Part shown: positions 6,903-15,095 of the stretch, one piece after another
Layout of the letters: each line of letters begins with the position of its first letter
How positions within the stretch are numbered: position 1 is the first letter of the stretch
Notes under the pieces: model-generated
The model's database searches: none
What the model was told of the DNA's origin: nothing
The model's input: only the letters and a program-made list of their open reading frames with translations
Program-made: the position numbers and the translations under genes
Origin: an uncultured Prevotella sp.
GTDB lineage: Bacteria > Bacteroidota > Bacteroidia > Bacteroidales > Bacteroidaceae
Assembly (NCBI GenBank): GCA_937916405.1
Contig: CALFUF010000064.1
Coordinates: 1 to 39,637, forward strand
Direction: 5' to 3'
DNA: 39,637 nt

Positions 6903-7931
6903 TTATTTGAATGTTACTTTCGAGAAGGCAGGCGCATCAATCGGACACGTCTCACCGTCGAGATATTTGTAATAGCCCACGATACCGATCATGGCGGCAT
7001 TGTCCGTGGTATAGCTGAACTTCGGGATATAGATGGTCCAGCCAAACCGCTTGGCATGGTCGTGGAATGCATTACGCAGTCCGTTATTGGCACTCACGCC
7101 ACCAGCCACGGCGACATGCTTGATACCAGTCTGCTTCACGGCAAGACGCAGTTTCTTCATCAGAATATCGACAATCGTCCATTCCAACGAGGCTGCGATA
7201 TCCTCTTTGTGATGCTCGATGAAATCGGGATCTTCCTCCACCCATTTCCGCATATTATAAAGGAAAGAGGTCTTGAGTCCCGAGAAGCTATAGTCGAGTC
7301 CGGGGATATGCGGCTCCGCGAACTGGTATGCCTTGGGGTTACCCTGACGAGCCAGACGGTCAATGATAGGACCACCGGGATAACCGAGTCCCATCACCTT
7401 CGAGCATTTGTCGATAGCCTCACCTGCCGCATCATCGATGGTCTGTCCCAACACCTCCATGTCGTTATAGGCATTCACCTTGACTATCTGTGAGTTACCA
7501 CCGCTGACCAGCAGACAAAGGAATGGCAGCGGGGGCTGGTTGGTATCGTCCTCCGACTCTTTGATGAAATGCGCCATCACATGTCCTTGCAGGTGGTTCA
7601 CGTCAATAAGTGGAATACCCAGTGAGCGGGCAAAACCCTTGGCGAAGCTGACACCTACCAACAGGGAGCCCATCAAACCTGGACCTCTGGTAAAGGCGAC
7701 AGCCGTCAACTGCTCCTTGGTGATACCCGCTTTCTTGATCGCCTGGTCAACGACAGGCACCACATTCTGCTGATGGGCACGAGAAGCAAGCTCCGGCACC
7801 ACTCCACCGTATGCCTCATGGACAGCCTGTGACGCTGTCACGTTCGACAGCAAGACGCCATCCTTCAGAACGGCTGCGGATGTATCGTCGCAGCTGGACT
7901 CTATACCTAATATATATATATTCTTAGTCAT
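6903..7931 (-). CDS. tsaD: tRNA N6-threonylcarbamoyladenosine transferase TsaD
   Basis: TsaD transfers the threonylcarbamoyl group from its AMP ester to A37 of ANN-decoding tRNAs, working with TsaB and TsaE. The 342-aa protein has the ASKHA ATPase-like fold. The motifs seen are LGIESSCDDTS near the N-terminus, the metal-binding HxxxH in HLQGHVMAH, SGGNSQIV, DDAAGEAIDKCSK, the GxxYSFSGLKT segment and VAGGVSANNGLR. The start codon at 7931 directly abuts an 8-bp tandem array, so the translation initiation region is made of repeat sequence. It lies downstream of map with pncC following. Confidence 0.96.
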   Translation of the reverse strand: MTKNIYILGIESSCDDTSAAVLKDGVLLSNVTASQAVHEAYGGVVPELASRAHQQNVVPVVDQAIKKAGITKEQLTAVAFTRGPGLMGSLLVGVSFAKGFARSLGIPLIDVNHLQGHVMAHFIKESEDDTNQPPLPFLCLLVSGGNSQIVKVNAYNDMEVLGQTIDDAAGEAIDKCSKVMGLGYPGGPIIDRLARQGNPKAYQFAEPHIPGLDYSFSGLKTSFLYNMRKWVEEDPDFIEHHKEDIAASLEWTIVDILMKKLRLAVKQTGIKHVAVAGGVSANNGLRNAFHDHAKRFGWTIYIPKFSYTTDNAAMIGIVGYYKYLDGETCPIDAPAFSKVTFK

Positions 7932-8033
7932 TTCGATATTACGATATTGCGAGATCTCGGGATCTCGGTATTTCGGTATCTCGGTATCTCGAGATCTCGG
8001 GATCTCGGGGTCTCGGGGTCTCGATGTTCCGGT
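7930..8033. repeat. 8-bp tandem array filling the map-tsaD gap
   Basis: Thirteen consecutive 8-bp units with approximate consensus ATCTCGGK run from the tsaD start codon to 2 bp short of the map stop codon. Central copies are nearly identical; the outer ones are degenerate. Because 8 is not a multiple of 3 and the array is intergenic, it is free to vary in copy number. Confidence 0.9.
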
Positions 8034-8034
8034 A

Positions 8035-8886
8035 TCAATGGGTTAAAATCTCTACACCATGCTCGGTCATCAGCAGGGTGTGCTCCCATTGCGCACTGGG
8101 CTGCTCATCCTCCGAGATGACTTCCCATCCATAGGGATCGTCGGCATCAATAAAGACTTTCCACGTTCCCATGTTAATCATCGGCTCGATGGTGAACACC
8201 ATGCCAGGAACCAGCAGCATACCAGCTTTCTTCTGGGCGAAATGGCATACCTCCGGCTCCTCGTGGAAATGGAGACCTACCCCATGACCGCATAAGTCAC
8301 GCACCACCCCATAGTGGTATCTCTTCGCATGCTTCTCGATAGCCTTGCCTATCTCATTGACGAAGCCCCAAGGTTTTGCCGCCTCCATACCAATCTCCAG
8401 ACATTCCTTCGTCACCCTGACGAGCTGTTCCTTCTCAGGTGTCGTCTTTCCGATGATGAACATACGGGAGGCATCCGCATAATAACCGTCGAGAATCGTG
8501 GTGAAGTCGACATTGATGATGTCACCCTCCTCCAAGATATCCGTAGCCTTGGGAATACCATGACACACCACCTCGTTGATACTCGTGCAGACACTCATGG
8601 GGAATCCCTCATAGTTCAGGCAGGCTGGTATGGCACCATGCTGATCGCAATAGTCACGACATAACTGGTCTATCTCCAAGGTCGACATACCAGCGTGTAT
8701 CTCCTTCTCTATCAAGTCTAATACCCCCGTGTTGACAACACCGGCACGACGGATACCCTCTATCTGCTCTGGTGTCTTGATCAGGTCACGAGTAGGAACC
8801 AAAGCCCCTTTGTTCTCCAGATACATGATCCGCTTATCAAACTCCGTGGGTTGTTCTCCTGGTTTACAATGCCATCTTCTTTTCAT
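8035..8886 (-). CDS. map: Type I methionine aminopeptidase
   Basis: MAP removes the initiator methionine from nascent proteins. The 283-aa protein carries the dinuclear-metal ligands: aspartates in NVDFTTILDGYYADASRMF, the histidine region CGHGVGLHFHEEP, glutamate in FTIEPM and glutamate in SEDEQPSAQWEHTLL. It has an N-terminal extension of about 40 residues (MKRRWHCKPGEQPTEFDK...) before the catalytic domain. I chose the ATG at 8886, because a -7 box (8907-8914) lies inside the longer reading frame that would begin at 8937. The stop codon is 2 bp from an 8-bp tandem array preceding tsaD. Confidence 0.94.
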   Translation of the reverse strand: MKRRWHCKPGEQPTEFDKRIMYLENKGALVPTRDLIKTPEQIEGIRRAGVVNTGVLDLIEKEIHAGMSTLEIDQLCRDYCDQHGAIPACLNYEGFPMSVCTSINEVVCHGIPKATDILEEGDIINVDFTTILDGYYADASRMFIIGKTTPEKEQLVRVTKECLEIGMEAAKPWGFVNEIGKAIEKHAKRYHYGVVRDLCGHGVGLHFHEEPEVCHFAQKKAGMLLVPGMVFTIEPMINMGTWKVFIDADDPYGWEVISEDEQPSAQWEHTLLMTEHGVEILTH

Positions 8887-8906
8887 TTCTTTTCGTAATT
8901 TGTGTG

Positions 8907-8914
8907 CAAAGTTA
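8907..8914 (-). promoter_or_regulatory. -7 box of the map promoter
   Basis: TAACTTTG on the minus strand lies 20 bp before the chosen map start and supports that start over the one at 8937. No convincing -33 element is seen. Confidence 0.5.
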
Positions 8915-8990
8915 CTACTTTTTTTTGAATATGGCACGGTATTTGCATTATTTAGTGCAGAAGTTTATCATATAATAATAAATAAGGTAT

Positions 8991-11051
8991 ATGCAGAAAG
9001 GTAATATCGGGGTTACTACAGAGAACATCTTCCCCGTCATCAAAAAGTTCCTCTACTCAGATCATGAGATATTCCTCCGTGAGATGGTCAGCAATGCCGT
9101 TGACGCTACTCAGAAGTTGAAGACCCTGAAAGAACAGGGTGAGTTCAAGGGTGAGTTAGGCGACCTTGCCGTCCATATCAGTCTGGACACTGACAAAGGC
9201 ACGATTACCATCAGTGACCGTGGTATCGGTATGACGGAGGATGAGATTGACAAGTACATCAACCAGATCGCTTTCTCGGGTGTCAACGACTTCCTGGAGA
9301 AGTACAAGGACAATGCCAACAACATCATCGGACACTTCGGACTGGGTTTCTATTCCTCGTTCATGGTGTCGAAGAAGGTGGAGATCATCACTAAATCGTA
9401 TAAGGAAGGTGCCAAGGCTGTGAAATGGAGTTGCGACGGCAGTCCTGCCTATGAGATTGACGAGGCGGAGAAGGAGGACCGTGGTTCCGATATCATCCTG
9501 TATATCGATGACGACTGCAAGGAGTTCTTGGAGAAGCAGAAGATTCAGGAACTGCTGAACAAATACTGTAAGTTCATGGCTGTCCCTGTCGCTTTCGGCA
9601 AGAAGCAGGAGTGGTCTTCTGACGAGAAGAAGATGGTGGACACCGCCGAGGATAATATTATTAATCATGTGGAGCCGCTGTGGACCAAGGCACCCTCTAA
9701 TCTGAAGGACGAGGACTATAAGAGTTTCTACCGTACCCTCTATCCCATGAGTGACGAGCCGATGTTCTGGATCCACCTGAACGTGGACTATCCTTTCAAC
9801 CTGACGGGTATTCTCTACTTCCCACGTATCAAGTCGAATATCGACCTGCAGCGCAACAAGATACAACTCTACTGCAACCAAGTGTTTGTGACCGACCAGG
9901 TGGAGGGCATCGTCCCTGAGTTCCTGACCCTGTTGCATGGTGTCATCGACTCACCGGATATCCCACTGAACGTCTCTCGTTCTTACTTGCAGAGCGACCG
10001 TGACGTGAAGAAGATCTCCACGTATATCACCAAGAAGGTCGCAGACCGTCTGCAGAGCATCTTCAAGGAGGACCGCAAGCAGTATGAGGAGAAGTGGGAC
10101 GACCTGAAACTCTTCATCAACTACGGTATGCTGAGTGAGGAGAGTTTCTACGACCGTGCCAAGGACTTCGCCCTGATGAAGGACACGGACGGTAAATACT
10201 TCACGTTCGATGAGTATAAGACACTCATCGAGGGTGCACAGAAGGACAAGGACGACACCCTCGTTTACCTCTATGCCACTGACAAGGATGAGCAGTACAG
10301 TTATATCCAGGCAGCAAAGGATAAGGGCTATTCCGTACTGCTGCTTGACGGACAACTTGACGTTCCCGCCATCCAGATGCTGGAGCAGAAGTTTGAGAAG
10401 AGCCGCTTCACCCGTGTCGACAGTGACATCATCGAGCGACTGATTGTGAAGGACGATGCTCCTAAGTCGACACTGACAGAGGACGAGTCTGCCAATTTGT
10501 CATCAGTCTTCCGCTCACAGATGCCGAAGATCGAGAAGACGGAGTTCATGGTGGAGGTACAGTCGCTGGGTGAGCAGGCTCGTCCTGTGATGATTACCCA
10601 GAACGAGTATATGCGTCGTATGAAGGAGATGAGTCGTTTCCAGCCGGGCATGAACTTCTACGCCCAGATGCCCGACTCGATGAACCTGGTTCTGAACAGC
10701 GACCACCCGTTGGTAAAGCGAGTGCTTGACGAGTGTAAAACCTCTACTGAGGAGGCACTGAAACCAGTGGATGCTGAGTTGAAAGGACAGGAGGCTCGTC
10801 TTGCCGCTATCCGTCAGGCTCAGGACAAGAAGAAGGCTGAGGAACTGACACAGGAGGAGAAGGACGACAAGACGAATACGGAGAAGGCTATCCAGGAGCA
10901 GAAAGACAAGAAGCAACAGATCCTTGCCGACTATGCGAAGGGCAACTCCATCGTTCACCAGCTTATCGACCTCGCTCTGTTGCAGAACGGTATGCTGAAA
11001 GGCGAGGCTCTCGATAAGTTCTTGAAACGTAGTGTAGACCTTATTAAATAA
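8991..11051 (+). CDS. htpG: Molecular chaperone HtpG (Hsp90)
   Basis: HtpG is the bacterial Hsp90, an ATP-driven dimeric chaperone in the cytoplasm. The 686-aa protein has the GHKL ATPase N-domain (FLREMVSNAVDATQKL, DRGIGMT, NNIIGHFGLGFYSSFMVS), the middle-domain segment (IKSNIDLQRNKIQLYCNQVFVTD, LNVSRSYLQSD) and a C-terminal dimerisation domain with a long charged helix around residues 600-650 rich in K, E and Q. It is somewhat longer than E. coli HtpG (about 624). It is divergent from map. The last six codons and the stop lie in an inverted repeat. Confidence 0.97.
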   Translation: MQKGNIGVTTENIFPVIKKFLYSDHEIFLREMVSNAVDATQKLKTLKEQGEFKGELGDLAVHISLDTDKGTITISDRGIGMTEDEIDKYINQIAFSGVNDFLEKYKDNANNIIGHFGLGFYSSFMVSKKVEIITKSYKEGAKAVKWSCDGSPAYEIDEAEKEDRGSDIILYIDDDCKEFLEKQKIQELLNKYCKFMAVPVAFGKKQEWSSDEKKMVDTAEDNIINHVEPLWTKAPSNLKDEDYKSFYRTLYPMSDEPMFWIHLNVDYPFNLTGILYFPRIKSNIDLQRNKIQLYCNQVFVTDQVEGIVPEFLTLLHGVIDSPDIPLNVSRSYLQSDRDVKKISTYITKKVADRLQSIFKEDRKQYEEKWDDLKLFINYGMLSEESFYDRAKDFALMKDTDGKYFTFDEYKTLIEGAQKDKDDTLVYLYATDKDEQYSYIQAAKDKGYSVLLLDGQLDVPAIQMLEQKFEKSRFTRVDSDIIERLIVKDDAPKSTLTEDESANLSSVFRSQMPKIEKTEFMVEVQSLGEQARPVMITQNEYMRRMKEMSRFQPGMNFYAQMPDSMNLVLNSDHPLVKRVLDECKTSTEEALKPVDAELKGQEARLAAIRQAQDKKKAEELTQEEKDDKTNTEKAIQEQKDKKQQILADYAKGNSIVHQLIDLALLQNGMLKGEALDKFLKRSVDLIK

Positions 11052-11060
11052 GGTCTACAC
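11032..11060. repeat. 13-bp perfect inverted repeat spanning the htpG stop codon
   Basis: Positions 11032-11044 and 11048-11060 are exact reverse complements with a 3-nt loop. The repeat includes the codons for DLIK and the TAA stop of htpG. It may help 3' processing or terminate weakly, ahead of the stronger terminator at 11067. Confidence 0.8.
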
Positions 11061-11066
11061 ATACAC

Positions 11067-11121
11067 AAAAGAAGAAGTCCAAAACTGAAAGTAAACTTTC
11101 GTCTTGGACTTCTTCTTTTTT
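11067..11121. terminator. Bidirectional terminator between htpG and tRNA-Arg
   Basis: A perfect 16-bp stem (11067-11082 with 11104-11119) encloses a second small stem, GAAAGT/ACTTTC. It is followed by T residues on the plus strand, and the A-rich left arm gives a T run on the minus strand. It should stop htpG from the left and the tRNA from the right. Confidence 0.85.
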
Positions 11122-11122
11122 G

Positions 11123-11196
11123 TGACTCCCGCGGGATTCAAACCCACAACCTTCTGATCCGTAGTCAGATGCTCTATTCAGTTGAGCTAGGGAGCC
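11123..11196 (-). tRNA. tRNA-Arg (anticodon ACG)
   Basis: Read on the minus strand this is a 74-nt cloverleaf. The acceptor stem pairs GGCTCCC with GGGAGTC (one G-U), discriminator A. The D-arm contains AGCTCAACTGAATAGAGC. The anticodon stem TCTGA/TCAGA encloses the loop CTACGGA, giving anticodon ACG. The T-arm contains GGTTTGAATCC. No CCA is encoded. A34 is expected to become inosine so that one tRNA reads CGU, CGC and CGA. Confidence 0.95.
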
Positions 11197-11216
11197 TCCC
11201 TTTTGTTTTGCGGTTG

Positions 11217-11248
11217 CAAAGGTACGTACTTTTTATGTAACCGCCAAA
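11217..11248 (-). promoter_or_regulatory. Promoter of tRNA-Arg
   Basis: TACCTTTG (11217-11224) and TTTG (11245-11248) are separated by exactly 20 nt on the minus strand, a textbook Bacteroidetes sigma-ABfr promoter, with the tRNA 5' end about 20 nt downstream. Confidence 0.8.
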
Positions 11249-11281
11249 CTTTTTGGGAACTTTTTTTGGAAAACTTTCAAA

Positions 11282-11449
11282 TCAGAGGGGCATCCCTAAG
11301 ATTTCGTTCAGGATTTCACTGTCTGTATCCTCATCATCTAAAGAGAGCCCTTTAGAGCCGGCATAGCCATGATAGCTGCCTGCAAGGATGGTTGCCTGCT
11401 GATGCAGGTCAACCTCCTCGATGATAGGACTTATATACTTTTTCTTCAT
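11282..11449 (-). CDS. Small 55-aa protein with ILAGS motif, unknown function
   Basis: This short gene begins MKKKYISPIIEEVDLHQQ, continues with ATILAGSYHGYAGSKG, and ends in an acidic tail (SLDDEDTDSEILNEILGMPL). It lies 18 bp after the stop of the large secreted protein gene and is probably on the same transcript. Small proteins of the pattern MKK-x-Y-x-x-P-x-I-x-x-V followed by LAGS are familiar to me from Prevotella and Bacteroides genomes, always unnamed. The sharp change from a conserved-looking basic N-terminus to a Gly/Ser segment and acidic tail resembles a peptide precursor, but no maturation or export gene is adjacent. Function unknown. Confidence 0.7.
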   Translation of the reverse strand: MKKKYISPIIEEVDLHQQATILAGSYHGYAGSKGLSLDDEDTDSEILNEILGMPL

Positions 11450-11467
11450 ATACTATGATCTTTTAAA

Positions 11468-14400
11468 TTACTTGTTGATATACTTCTTACCGTTGTGGAT
11501 GAAGATGCCCTTCGTAGCAGGCTTATCGATACGACGACCATTCAGGTCATACCATAAGTTCTGTCCATCGAAGCCATCTGTCAATACAGAGCGTAATCCT
11601 GTTGTATCGTCGCCATCCCAGATGGTAGTGAAACGAGAGCCAGCAGAAATTGTCTTGAAGTAGGCACGGAATGGAGGAACTTTCGAGCCAGAACCCATCT
11701 TCACGAAGTCGCCCTTCTTGATATCATCCTCGTCATCACCAGCATAGCAGTACATGCCATCCTCGTAGTCTTTCACCTCGTATGTACCTTGTAGTTTTGC
11801 GTCAGAAGGTACAGAGAGCTTTTTAACCTTCGTGTTCTTCACTTCCAATTCAGTAACACCTTCCTTTGGTATGAATACGTATGCCGTATTTGCTTCAACA
11901 GTAGCGGCTTTTGTGAGTGTCACTTCCAGTTTCTCTGTATCAACAGCAGAGATTGTCCAGAAGTCACCGTAGTCGGCTGGTTTGCTGATACCGAATGGCA
12001 GATAGACGGTAGAAGAAACACTACCGAATGAACGCTCCAACTTCGCATTGGCAGCGGTGAATTCTGTCACTTTGTCAATCAGCTCGAATGCTTTCGTGTT
12101 ATTATCTGCACCGTTAAGAACCATCTTCTCGCACACTTTACCGATGATGATATTAGGCTCTGAAGAAGTATTACCAGCAGGCAGATAGATCAGTGTAGAC
12201 TCTGGGAATCCTTCGAAGGCTCCTTCCGAACGGCTGATGTCCTTACCGACAATAGAAGTCTGGCTCAGGTCGACAAATGGAACATTCTCATACAAAGCGC
12301 GACGTGAAGCAGCACTGCCACCTTTGACAAACGCTGCGGCATCGATGTCCGTCACGGTAGCATCGTCAACAATAATACCACCTGTACCACTATAGGTCAC
12401 CATTGAAGCTGTACACATCTTATAATTTGAAGGAATGACTGCCGGGGAAGCAATGTCTTCCGCTAAACTTTTTACGCTCAGTGCTCCCAGTCCGCCACCA
12501 ATACCAGACTTCGGACCAATACGGTGTGAGCCTCTGCTTGAAGCCAGGGCAGCCGCTTTCTCTACCAAGTACAGATAAACGTAAGTAGACTTAGATACAG
12601 CATAATCTATCGAGAATGCAGCATTGTCATTGTCTTCCTTATTGATAACGGTGACAGGATCCTGATCACCCACCATCAAATGGAACTCACGGTCAGCTGC
12701 GGTGTTGGTCTCCAATGAAATAGTTCCTGTACCAGCAGGCACCATGAAGGTCAGACCATTATAACTAGAGGCATAATCATTTGTACCAGGTAACAGCGAT
12801 CCATCTTCAACCTTAGAATTAACTTCTTTCACAGCACCATCAGTCATCAGGCTGTTTAATACAATCTGTTTCGTATCTGTGTCATAACCATCGTCAGTAG
12901 CACCAGCTGTTTGCGTATCATGCAAAGTATAGAGCACATTATTGATGATGGTATTTGTCAACGAACTTGATGCAACACCTGCATTATCACCTGTCGGATT
13001 GCTATAGTCAAGATTGGTCTCAACGCCCTGCGCAGTCTCTGTCACATTATCAATAATCAGGTTCAGTGGTGCACCAATGGTCGCGTTGGAGATGGCAGCC
13101 GTAGTACCAATAAGTGACTTAACACCATCTGGGGATAGGATGGCAAGTGGCTGTACTATATCATCACCAGAGAAACCCATAACGACACCATTACCATATT
13201 CTCCCAGCGTCAGTCTGCCGGGATTGTTGTAAGCAGTCTCGATAGTAAGTTTAGGTGCCTGCTGACCAGTATCCATCATATGTGTAACTGTATTCTCACC
13301 GATAAGGAACACCTTCAGTTCCCCACCCTCGCTCAATGAAGACTCAATGCTGGTCAATGTAGCGTGGTCAAGAATCAGCGTTTTGTTTCCGTCGAATCTC
13401 ACTGAGGTGTTATTTTCCCCAAGAATATGTTCACGGTTTTCCTCCGTAACTCTTATCGCAGCTTCGCCTGTACCGTCGTTTATCCAAATCGGATAACCAT
13501 CCTCAACAGAGAGTGTAAAGGACAGCGGAATCTCGTTATACTCGTTGAATACATTGCTATTTTCACTGCCTTCCACCGTAACTAGGAATATTGCCGTACC
13601 GGGACCTTTGATGGTCATCTCTCCCGTTGTCTCGTTAATGGTAGCTATGTCTGAGAAATCTGCTGCAGAACTCTGTGAATACGTCACTGTGACACCGTCT
13701 CCCACCTCTACGCCAGGTACCAGTGCAGGAGCTTGCGCCTTACTTTCTTTCCCGTTGATAACAGAAAGGGTTGTCTTTGACAACTCAAATAGTTTACCCT
13801 TGACCTCGGCACTCTTGAGACTGCCCACCTGTCGCCATGCTGTAACGGTAGCTGCGCCAAGCAATTCCACTTCATCCTGTCCCATCTCGTAAGTGGCATC
13901 TTTCACATCCTCCTGCTTATCGTTAACATAATATATAGAGTAGTGTATCTCGCCTTCTCCCTCAAAGCCAAACGTATAAGTATTATTATCACTATTGTAT
14001 CCGCCATAGAGCGACGGTTTTTCTATCTCGTTGGTGATGGTCAGGATCGTCACGGGAGCCCCCGAGGCATCCAGAACTTGCTTGGAGTTCGTGTCATAGG
14101 TCACAACATTGCTTCCTGAGATCATATAGAGGTCGGTGGTAAGACTACTGAAACCACTGATAACACTATTGGATTGAGATGTGCCTGTGAAAGAAAGATT
14201 AAGTGTTGCCGCCTCTTCCGAATTAGCATCTTTCATGATGGTCAGCGTGCCAGAGCCTTCGCCGCTATAGCTGATAGTTTGAACTTCGTTCGAGCCAACC
14301 AGACGGATAGTCAGCGCATTAAGTCCGCTCATGATAGAACCTTGCACATAGGCACCATTCAGTGTCAGGGTATTCGTTTCACTATCGAAAGTAAGACCCG

Positions 14401-14575
14401 AATAACTGGAGATGTTCTCACTTGTTATTTCAGTTCCACCAATAGAAAAGCCATATTCAGTCTGCCCCCACATTGATTGTGGCAAGAGGGTCATTGCCGT
14501 TACCAGCAACATTACGGGCAAAGAGAGGGATCGCCCACTCGGCTTCAAATGGTTAAGTAATCGTTTTTTCTCCAT
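11468..14575 (-). CDS. Large secreted protein with repeated beta-rich domains and C-terminal sorting-like tail
   Basis: The 1035-aa product starts with a basic segment and a hydrophobic signal (LSLPVMLLVTAMTLLPQSMWGQ). Two related beta-rich segments (residues about 40-110 and 360-450) share the pattern V/LxFDxxxxTLxLxxAxLxxxIxSxL...LxIxLxGxNxV, like carbohydrate-binding-type or adhesin domains of Bacteroidetes surface proteins. Between them is an Ig-like stretch (ATINETTGEMTIKGPGTAIFLVTVEG). The last 30 residues (WYDLNGRRIDKPATKGIFIHNGKKYINK) match the C-terminal signature common on Prevotella surface proteins and may direct type IX secretion. Ligand unknown. It is followed by the 55-aa gene. 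A -7 box sits 60 bp upstream. Confidence 0.75.
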   Translation of the reverse strand: MEKKRLLNHLKPSGRSLSLPVMLLVTAMTLLPQSMWGQTEYGFSIGGTEITSENISSYSGLTFDSETNTLTLNGAYVQGSIMSGLNALTIRLVGSNEVQTISYSGEGSGTLTIMKDANSEEAATLNLSFTGTSQSNSVISGFSSLTTDLYMISGSNVVTYDTNSKQVLDASGAPVTILTITNEIEKPSLYGGYNSDNNTYTFGFEGEGEIHYSIYYVNDKQEDVKDATYEMGQDEVELLGAATVTAWRQVGSLKSAEVKGKLFELSKTTLSVINGKESKAQAPALVPGVEVGDGVTVTYSQSSAADFSDIATINETTGEMTIKGPGTAIFLVTVEGSENSNVFNEYNEIPLSFTLSVEDGYPIWINDGTGEAAIRVTEENREHILGENNTSVRFDGNKTLILDHATLTSIESSLSEGGELKVFLIGENTVTHMMDTGQQAPKLTIETAYNNPGRLTLGEYGNGVVMGFSGDDIVQPLAILSPDGVKSLIGTTAAISNATIGAPLNLIIDNVTETAQGVETNLDYSNPTGDNAGVASSSLTNTIINNVLYTLHDTQTAGATDDGYDTDTKQIVLNSLMTDGAVKEVNSKVEDGSLLPGTNDYASSYNGLTFMVPAGTGTISLETNTAADREFHLMVGDQDPVTVINKEDNDNAAFSIDYAVSKSTYVYLYLVEKAAALASSRGSHRIGPKSGIGGGLGALSVKSLAEDIASPAVIPSNYKMCTASMVTYSGTGGIIVDDATVTDIDAAAFVKGGSAASRRALYENVPFVDLSQTSIVGKDISRSEGAFEGFPESTLIYLPAGNTSSEPNIIIGKVCEKMVLNGADNNTKAFELIDKVTEFTAANAKLERSFGSVSSTVYLPFGISKPADYGDFWTISAVDTEKLEVTLTKAATVEANTAYVFIPKEGVTELEVKNTKVKKLSVPSDAKLQGTYEVKDYEDGMYCYAGDDEDDIKKGDFVKMGSGSKVPPFRAYFKTISAGSRFTTIWDGDDTTGLRSVLTDGFDGQNLWYDLNGRRIDKPATKGIFIHNGKKYINK

Positions 14576-14634
14576 AATCGTTATTATTTTGTTTATTATT
14601 GCCGTTCTAATGGTGTCTGTTTAGTTTGACGATG

Positions 14635-14642
14635 CAAAGATA
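14635..14642 (-). promoter_or_regulatory. -7 box upstream of the secreted protein gene
   Basis: TATCTTTG on the minus strand, 59 bp before the start of the 1035-aa gene, fits the TAnnTTTG consensus. The -33 region is not recognisable. Confidence 0.5.
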
Positions 14643-14649
14643 TAAAAAA

Positions 14650-15095
14650 AGTCGGATAAATATAACAGAATAAGTAATAAATATGCGACTCCTTGATGAA
14701 AACATTGGAATAATCTTAACAAAGTGCCTCTGTAGAATCGCTTGAAATCCAGCAACTGCCAAGTTGGTCGCAAATTCGCGAAAATAGAGCGGTTTCGCTA
14801 ATGCGTTGAGTAAGAATCAGTTAGCCGTTTTGCACCCTTTTTAAGACTCGAAAAAGCAGTCTAAAAGCGTAAAAAACGGCACTTTTTGCCCCTATTTTCG
14901 GCTTACGAAGGCGGCACATTCGACCAAGGAAGTCGGCACCTTCGGGGTCGAAAGGTACCGACTTCCTACCCGAAAGGTTACTTCAAACTCATTTTTTACT
15001 TGAATGAAACAATTTGGGAGCTTCTATTTTCCTAGAAGCTCCCAAAATCCGGACATAAATTTCGACAAATTATCTTGACAAAATTATTTAATTGA
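14650..15095. other. Structured non-coding region with nested inverted repeats
   Basis: No plausible gene is seen in this stretch. It holds an 8-bp inverted repeat GCCGTTTT/AAAACGGC (14824-14831 and 14873-14880) enclosing a second one, TTAAGACT/AGTCTAAA (7 of 8). It also holds a direct repeat of 16 bp (14907-14922 and 14929-14944, two mismatches) and a 12-of-13 inverted repeat (14928-14940 and 14954-14966). It could encode a small RNA or be a dispersed palindromic element; I cannot tell which strand, if any, is transcribed. Confidence 0.45.
15013..15046 (-). terminator. Hairpin terminator after the partner-switching operon
   Basis: A perfect 14-bp inverted repeat (15013-15026 and 15033-15046, loop of 6) lies 50 bp past the stop of the HATPase gene. 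The T run after it is weak, so termination efficiency is uncertain. Confidence 0.6.

Noticed and set aside
7930..8033. CRISPR or attachment site in the 8-bp array
   Set aside because: Units are too short and have no spacers; there is no integrase or cas gene nearby.
9156..9938. 260-aa open frame opposite htpG
   Set aside because: Antisense shadow of a long conserved gene; no family resemblance and no promoter.
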